From: Zygnema circumcarinatum
Taxonomy: Eukaryota; Streptophyta; Zygnematophyceae; Zygnematales; Zygnemataceae
Assembly (NCBI GenBank): GCA_037447605.1
Contig: CM074812.1
Location: 1,187,043 to 1,251,042, forward strand
Direction of reading: 5' to 3'
DNA length: 64,000 bases
Shown: positions 24,701 through 34,919 of the stretch, one piece after another
How positions within the stretch are numbered: position 1 is the first letter of the stretch
Layout: each line of letters opens with the position of its first letter
Translations under genes and position numbers: made by a program
The notes under the pieces: model-generated
The model's database searches: none
What the model saw: only the letters and a program-made list of their open reading frames with translations
What the model was told of the DNA's origin: nothing

Positions 24701-25629
24701 CTCTGAGCATGATGGGAGACTTTCGAATGATTTCCACCAAAAGGCAGTGGCAGTTAATCCGGGGTTTTTTTGGGTTTTCTGGGTTTGTATCATAGGGTTA
24801 AAAGGGTGCCTTTCAGGGGGCCCCTGCCCGTTGACGGCACTTAAGGATTGGCGGTTAGGGTTTGGAACAGACAATGAGAGGATTATACGGAGCAAGAAAG
24901 ATTGATTGCTCTCTATGGTGTTTCCTCTCGTGATGCTTCCCACCTTCTTTCAGTGATTAGGAATATAAAGCATGGAGGAGGCACCTCTCGCCAGTTTGAA
25001 CTTCTAGGCCCACTGAAAGCAGTTCTTGACTAGGGATACCGTCAGAGGACCATTTCCATGTCATATGCGGTATTGGTTTAAAAGGACTTGTTTCGCTTTG
25101 GTCATAGCTGTATGTGAAGGGTTCAGAGGGTTGATTACTGTTGGGAGCAGTCAGAAATCCAGATGGGTTGGTTTGTGATGTCTGCAGAGTATTTTTTAGC
25201 TCAAGAACATTTGGTTGTGCAGACGTTGCGCATTAAGCCAATAGGAAATTCCCTAAGTTAACTAATCAAACCCAGACAGTAAACTCTAGACCCAGACTAT
25301 CAGACTTGGAAAAGTTTCAAGCTTTTGGAATCTGAAATCAATACATGCTTGCCCTTATGAACTGAGTAGTGCCAGCAATATAAAAAGAACTTGTTTCTAA
25401 ACAGATTCCATATCGACTTTCTCAAGTCTCAGACCCCCTGCTGCAATCATAACGCCACCGCCTGAACTGCTGTGAAGGACTTTTATTAAGACCACGGCCA
25501 CAATATTACGTACTCATAAACGGGTTTTTAGAGTTTGGAATTGACTCTCCCGTCTTGGCTTGTCCTTGGAGGTCTGGCGCCGTTTGCAAAGTAAGGCAGA
25601 GATGTGATAATTTTACCCCCTCATACATG

Positions 25630-25690
25630 TACATTTTGATGGCATCATCGCCATCGCCATCGTGAGATCAATGCCATATCCCTCCCCCTT
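25630..25690 (-). repeat. Dispersed repeat, fragment D
   Basis: Contains TTTGATGGCATCATCGCCATCGCCATCGTGAGATCAATGCC, the outer end of the repeat seen at 13.7-13.9 kb and 45.3 kb, with an extra GCCATC unit (described, not a full copy). Confidence 0.6.
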
Positions 25691-25704
25691 TCACCCCTGC
25701 ATAC

Positions 25705-25885
25705 ACAAGGCATTTACAATATCGAAACCCTTACGATACATCGTATCGCCAAATGTGACGATATACCCCAACCACGAAGCATGCCGATATACCGTATCAA
25801 AACACTATGAAAACATCGTATCGAGATACAATTTATATATCGTAGTGTGTGTTGACGATATTCCGATATATCGAGCAAGGCAGTA
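25705..25885. promoter_or_regulatory. Cluster of CGATA/TATCG motifs upstream of the PPR gene
   Basis: About a dozen CGATA or TATCG pentamers lie in roughly 180 bases on both strands, several as small palindromes such as GATACATCGTATC and CGATATATCG. The block ends about 80 bases before the chosen PPR start codon. Its role is unknown; binding-site cluster or decayed repeat are both possible. Confidence 0.4.
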
Positions 25886-25964
25886 TCTGGAGATTCTGGT
25901 GCACTTTTCGCGGCTCCAAGATAAGGTCTCTTGCTCTCCCTCCGCAGCTGCGAGCAAGGAAGCC

Positions 25965-28900
25965 ATGGCGGCCATGGCGCCCGCCACGCCGTCCGGGATT
26001 AACCGCTGGGGCACGCGAGGGATCAGTCCTTGGGAAGGGATAGGCGGGGATGGAAATTTCCTGCTGGATCCTTGGCGAGGAGCGCAGAATAGCCTTGGTA
26101 TTACTGGATGTTTTTACTCACAGAGAAACCCTAAAACTGTAGTGGTTAGGGCTGGGGCAGCAAGAGTTGATGGTCTGGCAGGGGCTGCAGCTTCTAAGAT
26201 TTTGAGTACTGAGAGGGTCGAAGCGGCCAGAGATTATGGCGCTGCTCTGCGACCTCAGAGAAGGGTGGGAGATGGAGGGGAAGGGAAGATAGGCGGAGGG
26301 AAAGGGAAAGCAGACGCGTCTGCAGACCCTGTGGCTGGATTTGAGCTTGGAGGCGGCTCTGAGGGAGAGCGAATTTTGAGAATGGCAAATGGGAGGTTGG
26401 GGGGAAGGTCCGGGGAGTCAGCTGAATCATTGGACAACGCTAATGATGGTGCAAGTATTTTCCCTTCTCCTTTATCATCTTCTTCTGAATTTCATGAAGT
26501 TACAGCCGCATTCGTTTATCCTGAAATTGTAGATAATGGCCCGGGTTATGTGGCAAATTGCGCTGATTTCCAAGGCCGTGCGGCGAGCAGACAGGAAGAT
26601 CAGATTAATGGAGAAGCTGTGAATGGAGGAAAGAAGAAGAAGGAGAAACGCGCGTGGGTTGGGCCTGTCAGGAGGAAAAAGGGCCCAGTAGAGGAGGCTT
26701 GGACGGCTCAATTTTCACAGGAAAAGGAGATTCAGATGCTGACAGGCCTAATAAGGATTTCCTATGGAGATTCCGTCGCCCCTCTACTTGATCCTTGGGT
26801 GGGTAAGGTAACGAGAGTGGAGCTCTCGAATGTGATTAAGGGCCTTGGTAAACGTGGCAAGGCCCACACTGCTCTCGCTGTTTTTGAGTGGATGGAGGGG
26901 CAACAGAGAAGGCTTAAGCCAAATGGGCATGCGCACAGCCTCATGCTGGGAATTTTAGGACGGTGAGTGTGTCTTTAAAAGCTGTCACCATCAGCTTCCT
27001 TTTCTTGTTTTCTGTTCAATTGAGAGTTTACCAGATTTGCAGTAAATAGCTTAATTGGAATAGATATCAGATGCACAATCGCCAGAAATAACGGTGTCTT
27101 GCTGGAGAGTAGGTGATTTGAATACTTCGTCCTCGACCAGTTTTGGACCGTGTGCATCCCCGAAGTCGGTCTCCATAGAAATGAAGAGATTTTTAAACAT
27201 CTTGTATATATGCTTGTGCTGCAGGGCCAACATGGTCGGAGCGGCGATGAAGTTGTTCGCAAAAATGGAATCTCTTGATTTTGTGGACAAAGTTCATGGC
27301 TACAATTCTCTTGCCGGAGTCTATTGCCGGCAAGGATGGTATGACAAGGCCTTGGCCCTATTAGACACCATGATCGTAAAAGGCTGCCGTCCAGACGTAG
27401 TCACTTTTAACACTCTTATATCTGGCTCTGCCACTGCTGGGCTGCCACCCACTACAGCATTGGACCTGCTGGACCGTATGGCTGAGGAAGGAATTACGCC
27501 AAATGTGCGAACACTGAATGCTGCGTTGGCGGTGCTGAGCAGAGGGCAGTTGTGTGATGAGGTATGCTATCTGAAGCCTTCAGTGTATCATGTGCCCAGC
27601 ATCTCCTTGTTTCACGTAAATTGAGCGTTTCAATAGATGGCGGTGATGACGCTGTTGTAGTGCTTGGAATTTCTTGCAGGCTATGAAGCTATTTGAGGAG
27701 ATGCAACAGAAATGTGTGTCTCCTGACACTGTTACATACAACACTTTGATCTCACTGTACGGGCGCGTGGGACGTCTGGAAGATGCAGTAAAGGTATGTT
27801 GTCTGAGCTGCTCACTTCTGAATGGAAGCTCCTGGAAGCACCTATCACACGCTTATTGAAACTTTATAGTTGCAAAAGGTACATTTAATAAATTGTCTGG
27901 GTCTGTGTGTACAAGTTTGAAAGGCTGTGGTTAAGCAGCGGATTAAACGGCAGTGCATTCGTGCAGATGTTTGAATCAGCGCAAAGCTCCGGTGTGCCAC
28001 TGAATGAAGTGTCATACACTGCTATGATGGATGCGTACAATCAAGACGGCAAACATGGAGAAGCCATTGCTACATTTGCCGCCATGGAAGCAGCTGGCTT
28101 GAAACCAGATAGAACGAGCTTTAGCCTGCTCATGGCGGTGTACAAGCAAGTGGGCATGGTGGAGGAGGCACAGCAGGTGCTGAACAGAATGCGAGCATTG
28201 GGGATTCGACCTAACGTCATTGTGTACAGCGCCTTGATTCAAGCCTATGGGCGGTACGTAGAATTCTTCCTTGATGAGCCCCCTTGAACTAGATGTTCAT
28301 GCCCTAGCTCGGTTGAATGTAGAGATGCCAATTGCATCTTTACGTATGCACCCCATCAGCTCCACCTCCAGAATGGAAGCTCATGGGGTTCCACACTCAA
28401 GGCGGCAGTAAACCTCTCTTCATCTGGGTATCGTCTGTTCCTTTGACAGGAGGTAGATGGCCCAGATGTGTTACAACTTGTGTTGTTCAAGGAAGCACAA
28501 AGATAGGACGCTCTGTGTTCCTTCCTAGGAACACAGAGCGTCTAGAGCGTCCTAAATTCCTTCCCTTGAAGGAATTTGCCAAAACCTGATTACCCATGCG
28601 ACCTTCATAATAATGGTAGCCTGTGTGCATGTGGTGCATGTTGCAGGCAAGGAATGTTCGAAGAAGCGAGCCGTGTGTTTCGAGAAATGCAGGCAGAAGG
28701 GTGTCCAGCAGATGTGACGGTTTACAACATCCTGATGGCCGCATATGCTCAGGAAGGCCTCTCTGTTCAAGCTGCAAACCTGTTTCAGCGAATGCAGAAG
28801 CAAGGATTGGTGCCCAACGTGGTGAGCTATAATACTCTAATTCGTGGGCACTTGAAAGCTGGACAGCTGGAAGAAGCAAAGGCAACTTTTGCACAAATGG

Positions 28901-29409
28901 TGAAGGCAGGTTGTGTGTCGGATGATGTCACAAGGTCACTCATGATGCTGACGTATAGTACTCTCGGCCAGTATCAGAAAGCCAGGAAAATGAGAAAGGG
29001 AGGAGGAGATAGGAGTACAGAGGGTGCAGCAGCTGGAGGAGAGAAGAAAGGCGGGGTAATGAAACCGAAGGGACAAACACAGGCCAGGTTGGATGAAATA
29101 ACTCATAAGGAGAAGGTATGGGATGGAAGCAGAGTTGTCGAAGCGACAAATAGCTTAGGATTCGATTTTGCAGTGAGATCAACGAAGAATATTGATTTTA
29201 AAGATAGTGGGAGCTCTCTAGAGATGGACGGATGGACGAGGATTGCGGGGGTGGGTGAAAGCAAAGGAAGCATAGGGAACAATTCTCAAAGCTCCAACCG
29301 AAGTGCACCGAGACGGCCTCTTCCGAAAGATCTGAGGAGTCCCAATGCCCTCCCAGAAGTAGAGGATGACAGTAGAGCCCAGCTGAAGGTTTTGAAGCAG
29401 GGCAGTTAA
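25965..29409 (+). CDS. Pentatricopeptide repeat (PPR) protein, P class
   Basis: Exons: 25965-26962, 27225-27561, 27680-27793, 27967-28253, 28647-29409, giving 832 residues. PPR proteins bind organellar RNA one base per 35-residue repeat. Repeats are clear from about residue 330 on: YNSLAGVYCRQGWYDKALAL, GCRPDVVTFNTLIS, CVSPDTVTYNTLISLYGRVG, GLKPDRTSFSLLMAVYKQVG, GIRPNVIVYSALIQAYGR, GLVPNVVSYNTLIRGHLKAG. No DYW or E domain follows; the C-terminus is a polar tail. The first ~300 residues are low in PPR similarity and Gly/Ser-rich, and could contain an organelle-targeting region. Introns fall between or within repeats with clean GT-AG borders. The frame stays open upstream to an ATG at 25671, but that region is repeat-derived, so ATG 25965 is preferred. 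Confidence 0.9.
28507..28542. repeat. Perfect 15-base-stem hairpin in PPR intron 4
   Basis: GACGCTCTGTGTTCC is followed by a six-base loop (TTCCTA) and its exact complement. A third partial copy (AGAGCGTCCT) follows directly. It lies in the intron between exons 4 and 5. Confidence 0.9.
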
Positions 29410-31155
29410 ATGCCCTCTAAAAGAGGGGGGGTGGAGGCCCGCGGACACGCGAGCTGGATTAATTTGTAGTAGATATTGAAACCCAAGGTGTGTTAAAGGT
29501 TTTGCAGGCCCCTATTGAATGAGTCTGTAGAGCTGATAAGCCCTTGGTGAGGGGTACAAACAGTTCTAGCCTTGTTCCAGTTCTCGAAGCTAGTGGTTTC
29601 TTAAGCTCAGTAGAGGGAGTTAAACTTCTCTGAAGGCGAATTGCCGTTAGCATTTCGAACACCTTTGCTGGCCCGAGTACTCGAATGAAGTAGTTTCTCC
29701 TCATTGTAGACCTTTGTAACGCAGTGCGCTCAGCTTAAATTATGTAGCCAAGAGTATGTAATGTTATTTGCGATGACGTGCAGCAGCTATATGCACTGTG
29801 TCTTACTGATGTAACAGGGGAGTATGCTTCTCCCAGGTAGCCATAGCCACCGTTTGGCAGGACAGGACTGGGTGAAACTCAGCTCTTCTCAAGGGGACAA
29901 GATGGGGATAGGCGAGGCTGTGGGTGTTGAGACCGAGAGCAAAGTTTGGGCGTTTGGATGGTTTTCACCTGAAAAGCACGCAGACCGAAACCAAGGAACT
30001 TCTTAAACACGAATTTGAGTTTTCCCCCATAACTTTATCATGAGGGGAAATGAAGGAGGCAACTAAGACTGAGTGTACTGAGTGTTCCGCTTTTGGGACT
30101 TCTAATTGTTGGAGTGCTGTGTGCTTGGGAAAGACCTTAGAAGTCTCTTGGAGGGGTTCCTGTTTAGCCCCATACAGATCTTTTGGACAGTAGAGGCATG
30201 GAAAGAGCTTCAGTGCCAGATCCTTCCCGCTTTATGTTCATCTCAAGTAATTCATCTCTCACTTGATGTATTTGATGCTTGCTTGACCCTTCTGAATTGA
30301 AATGTCAGGAGCTTACTTGGCGATGCTCGTCTATGCTCTTGATTGATGTTCAAAAGGACGTCCTAAAGTTGGGACTTCCCTTCTTGGGAAGAAGCTCTGA
30401 AGCATGTCGACATTTCGGCTCAGAAGAAAGCGAATTAAAAAAAAAAAAAACAACAACAACAACAATAACAACAGAAAAGCTGAGAGTCGAAATTGGGAAG
30501 GAGTTTGCCATGTTTGAGCCTCACATCATACGACAATTTCACATGTCACGTTGAACCTGTGAATTGTTGCACCATGAAGAGGCGCAGGAGCTTCACAAAT
30601 CACAACCCATGGTTGGCTAGCACACGAGCTAGTCAAAAAGGATAATTTTGATTGAATCAATTGTTGTTAATGGTTTTGGCCAAATCAAAGAAGTAAACAA
30701 AGGCCACCTCCGTAAAGTAACGAAGCTACAGCAGGCGCCGCCTTGCTGACCGCCGACAGGCACAGCCCTGTGCCTTTGTTGCTTTATTTGGCCATGAATT
30801 CAGGAGCTGTCCCGCGGCATGGCGCCAAGAGGCTCGCACTTGTTTCTTTCTCCTCTCTCCTCTCTCTCGCCATGTACTCCACAGCAGCTAATGAGCGCGC
30901 AAGCTGACATTACCTCCCAGCTGGGCGCATGGCACGAAATTTCAAAACTCAATCACCAGCGTGCAGATAGGAGCCAGGCTGGGATTTGGAGAGAATGCAG
31001 TGAACAGGGAGCAACTTAAAGCTTCTACGTGTGATCTCTTAATTGGGAGGATCCAGCAATGCCACCTCGGTAAAGTAACGACGAAAAGGAGCTGATTTTC
31101 CGGCAGCGCAGGAATCTCCCCTGGATCAGAAGAGGCGGAGGCTTTGCACTTAGGT
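29410..31155. other. Intergenic region between the PPR and TCP genes
   Basis: No gene recognised. It holds an A-run followed by AAC/AAT triplets at 30437-30474, resembling a retroposed tail, and two copies of a 20-base element (30704 and 31062) upstream of the TCP gene. Confidence 0.45.
30704..31083 (+). repeat. Two direct copies of a 20-base element upstream of TCP
   Basis: CCACCTCCGTAAAGTAACGA at 30704-30723 and CCACCTCGGTAAAGTAACGA near 31062-31081 differ at one base. They are 358 bases apart, and the second lies about 75 bases before the TCP start codon. Confidence 0.75.
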
Positions 31156-33614
31156 ATGAGATCGCAGGCTGCAGGGGACGAGCGAGTTATGGTTGGCGCT
31201 ATGAGGGAGGGGAGGCTTTCCGATGAAGTTCAACTTGAAGGAGATAGAGAAAGTTTTAGGGCTCGGGCAGAAGATGGTTGTGCAGGTCTTGTGGATGAGA
31301 TGCCTTCAGAGGCAGGTTCAGGAGCATCTGGAGAAGGTGGAGAGATTTGGTCAGGCGGCGAGTGTCTGCGGGAAGGTGAGGGCCAGGGTTTGAATATGAG
31401 AGAAAATGCAGGAATGGAGGGGGGTGTAGATGGGCAGGCTTGCGCGTCTGAGCAAGTTAGAGAGAGAGGGGCGGGCAAAAGAGCTGCAGAAAACTCACTG
31501 AAGGGAGGGTCCACTAAGCGGAACTGCACTCGGGATCGACACACAAAGGTGGATGGCCGGGGGAGGAGGATAAGGGTGCCTGCAAATTGTGCGGCACGAA
31601 TCTTTGCATTGACAAGGCAACTGGGTCATCGCTCGGATGGGGAGACCATTGAGGTATTTTGGATCAGGGCCTTTATTTTTTTTTTGAAGGGACATGCATT
31701 CATTTCAGTTCATCCCTTAAGCATTGAGTTGAGATGGAGAAACGTTTCTGAATCGTGTTTAGGGGAAGGAAGAAGGTAATGGTGACAGCTGCACTTTGGT
31801 GCCATTTCTTAACTTGGAAGTGGGGTTATCCGAGTTGCAGAATTCTGCACTTCCATGTTTCAGAATGTACTGATGACCTCGTGAATTATGGTGGGGGCTT
31901 TCTGGGAGTAGTGGCTGCTGCGGCAGGCAGCACCCGCCATTATTGCTGCGGTCGGTGGTAAAGAAGGAAGTGAGTGCAATAACAATCCACTTGTAGAACC
32001 AACTAGAAAGTCTTCTATGGCGGCCTATGCTTGTGGAACACCTTCTCCTGCAGCGGAAACCCTTAACGACGCGATTGGAAGCAGAGGAGTGTTGCAATGC
32101 TCGCCAAATATTCCTCCTGGGCCTGATCGAGAGATGAGAACATCTCTAGAAGTAGAAGAGGGTGATGATACCGTGCCTCCTAAAGCATGGAGAGCACAAA
32201 ATGTGAGGTCGGACAATAGCGTTTTGATCCCGGGGGTATCTGCAACTGCAGGATTGACATTTGCTAAAGCCAGCCCTTTGAACCCCGTAGATGCAAAGGA
32301 GTTGAGGGATACTGATGAGGATGAAGGTGTGGAAAGACGTATGGAGAATGCTAATGGAGGTTTGGCAGATAATGCGGAGCAAAGTCTTGATGGAGTGACT
32401 ATTGCAAGAGAGGGAGCCTGGGTTGGCAATACTGCGAAAGTTGGAGTGAGTAGAGCAGCTGCTGGAGGCGAAGGCAATCTGATAGAGAGTGGCGTTTCCC
32501 AGGGGCTTGGGAGCTTAGAACCTTCTGTTGCAATTAGTGGCAAAATGGCAGCAGCAACTGCAGCTGTGGCTTCTCCAAGCGGATGGACTGTCCCTATGCA
32601 AATGTCCGGAGCTTCAGCACTGGCACCTGTTTGGCTCATGCCAGTGAGGTATGATTTTTGCACCCCCCTCCCTCAGTTTAGGCGACGATGTTCACTCCTG
32701 CATCCATTAATGTTAACCTTGAGATTCTGCATATTACAAATGTTATGTAAAGTTTTAGAATTGGTTCAGAAAGGCTGGTTAAGGATGCTGCTTTCGCAAG
32801 ATCTCTCGTTACTGGCTGGCCTTATGAATGTAGAGCATTACGAAGGACCTTTTCGATCATTAGGGGTCCCAAGTTCGACAATGTTTTGCCTCACATGTAG
32901 TGTTTCCGTTTAATCCTGTATTCTTAAAGAAACTACTTTTTTTTCTGTGCGCGCAGCAGTGCCCCACCTGCATCTTCAAGTGCAACTTCCCCTGAGCTCT
33001 GGGCATTAAGAGCTGCAGGAGCTGCAGCAGGGGGTGCTCTGCTTGGCCCTTTGTTGCCACCTGGGTCGGCTCTGTTGAGCTCTATAATGCCATCCACCGC
33101 AATGCCTCTTACAATGCTTCATGGAGACACAGCCCGAACTTCTGCAGGAGAAATAGGAGGGCTTAGAGAAGTATTCAGGGGAGGAGTAGGTGGGGAAGGG
33201 GGAAATCCATTTCAAGACGGGATAAATCAAGGAAGAAATCTGGCTGGCGAAGTTAATAAGGGCCGAGTGGAGGAGAAGCGTGACGGGGCGTTGCAGCAGG
33301 AGCAAGGGCTAGAAAGAGAAGGGAGAGTGGAGTTGGGAGAGGGAGATGAGGCAGGGTGGAAGCGGTTAGGTTTAGGGTTGGGCTTGGCGACTATTGGAGG
33401 GCAGGAGCAGGCAGAGGGGCAGGCGGCTTTTGGGGCCTTTGGGGCTCTTATGGGGCATGCTATGGCTTCTCAGTTCGGGCTCGGCTCGCAACTTCACGCA
33501 GATGCAAGGGACCTCATGGCTGCTTATGGGCTGCTGCCTGTTGGGGTCAGTGCTGAAGGGAGCGCTTTTGGGCTGGCGGGAGGGGGAGGAGATCGCAGTG
33601 GGAAAGGGCAGTAA
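31156..33614 (+). CDS. Class I TCP transcription factor
   Basis: Exons: 31156-31653, 31912-32648, 32957-33614, giving 630 residues. TCP proteins are plant-specific nuclear bHLH-like factors controlling growth. The TCP domain spans about residues 120-182: the basic region [18 protein letters not shown], helix [15 protein letters not shown], then SDGETIE. The intron falls exactly here, and exon 2 continues [15 protein letters not shown]. The short basic region marks class I (PCF). The rest is low-complexity Ala/Gly/Ser-rich, typical of TCP activation regions. Most of the exon-2 frame before its first ATG (32017) lies in the helix-loop-helix and linker. The start is the first ATG in the open frame. 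The exon 3 acceptor is a tandem CAGCAG, so isoforms differing by one Ser are expected. Confidence 0.92.
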
Positions 33615-34299
33615 ACAGCAGCAGAAGTTGCAGGTGCTTGTGCTAGAAATTCACAGAGATTTCGTACAGGAAGGGTTTTTATGGCGTTAGGGTTATGATG
33701 TTAGGGTTTACATACCAACTGTATGTAGTAGAATTTTGGACAATGGGCGCAAGCCTGATCCAGCGATCTAATGAGCATGATGCCTCAATGCTCGTTAAGT
33801 TAATAGAGGCTCCTGTGAAAGGAAGTAAGCTAGTGTTGACTGGAGTGTTCTTTCATGATGAGCGTGAGAAAAATTTTATCGCTCATGTGATTGGATGAAG
33901 CCGTCTCGCAGATGTGATTTGTTACAGTATGTTTTTAGTCAACACTGCGATGGAGTGTGGCGAAGCGTTTCTTTTCTTGGTGAGCAAAAGTCCTCAAGAG
34001 AGTTGATCTGAGAAGGTTTTAAACCAGGTAACGTTGAAACCGAAGTTTGTGAATGTGGATTACGATGATGATCAATTATTAAGATGATGTGATTCACGAA
34101 GGCAAAACGTATGGGAGGATTTTGAAACACTTTGGGAAATCGACACCAACGTGAATCCTCTGGTTGCTGAATTCCGGCTGCCAGTAAGTTGAAAACGAGC
34201 AGACATTCTCGACAGATTGTTTGAGATCTCAGACATTTAACCTGAGGGCTATCCCAAAGAAAACCTATACACCGTCGCCTTCCCTGGAAGCTTAGACCT

Positions 34300-34560
34300 C
34301 GTCCTTCCCTCCCCCTCCCCTCCCTTCCCTCCCTTCCCTCCCTTCCCTCCCTTCCCTCCCCTCCCTCTCCTCCCTCCCTCCCTCTCCTCCCGCCCTCCCT
34401 CTCCCTCCCCTCCTCTCCCTCCCCTTCCTCCCCTCTCTCCCTCCCCTCCCCTCCCTCCCCTCCCTCCCTCCCTCTCCTCCCTCCCTCCCTCTCCCTCCCC
34501 TCCCCTGCCCTCCCTCCCTCCCTCCCAGGCTCTTCTCCATCCCCTCCCTCCCTCCTCTTC
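34300..34560. repeat. CCCTCC polypyrimidine tract
   Basis: About 260 bases of CCCTCC, CCCTTCC and CCTCCCT units, almost pure C/T on the plus strand. It is the mirror of the GGGAGG tracts elsewhere in the window. Confidence 0.9.
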
Positions 34561-34881
34561 CCCTCGGCCTGACTTTCCTCCCGCCTCACCAACTCGCGGC
34601 TACGAGCCCAGTACGTACTGGCGTTGCCTGCCTGGGTTGGCGAGTTTCCTGCAACAAACCCGGTTTGCGGTTTGCTCGACACAGACCACAGTGACAGGCG
34701 GTACGGCCACAGTTTCTGCTACAAGCAGCAAACGCAGTTTGTTTTAAAATACCGAGTTTGATCCGAATCTGCGAGTTTGAAGTCTGACGTTTTCAGCGAC
34801 AGCGCGTGCAAGAGGGAGGGGAGGCGCAGATCGCCATTAAGGGAGCTCAAAGCGAGGCAGCGCCCTGCTCTGAGGCCAAGC

Positions 34882-34915
34882 AACCCTAACCCTAAATCTA
34901 AACCTAACCCTAACT
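34882..34915 (-). promoter_or_regulatory. Telomere-like CCCTAA (telo-box) motifs in the 5' leader
   Basis: Four CCCTAA or CTAAACC-type units lie within 34 bases, ending five bases before the ATG of the WD40 gene. Telo-boxes (AAACCCTAA) are known plant promoter elements. The same motif recurs just 5' of TPS1 (53351-53395). Confidence 0.55.
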
Positions 34916-34919
34916 CGCC

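Larger units (their letters stand above)
21749..25964. other. 4.2 kb intergenic stretch without a recognised gene
   Basis: It begins with the PRP4K 3' region. Open frames are short and show no family motif. One exon-like segment with AG and GTAAGT borders (about 23061-23115) has no partner exons. The right end contains a fragment of the dispersed repeat (25630-25690) and a CGATA-rich block. Confidence 0.4.
33615..34919. other. Intergenic region between the TCP and WD40 genes
   Basis: No gene recognised. The right half holds a CCCTCCC polypyrimidine tract (34300-34560) and telomere-like CCCTAA units (34882-34915) directly before the next start codon. Confidence 0.5.
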
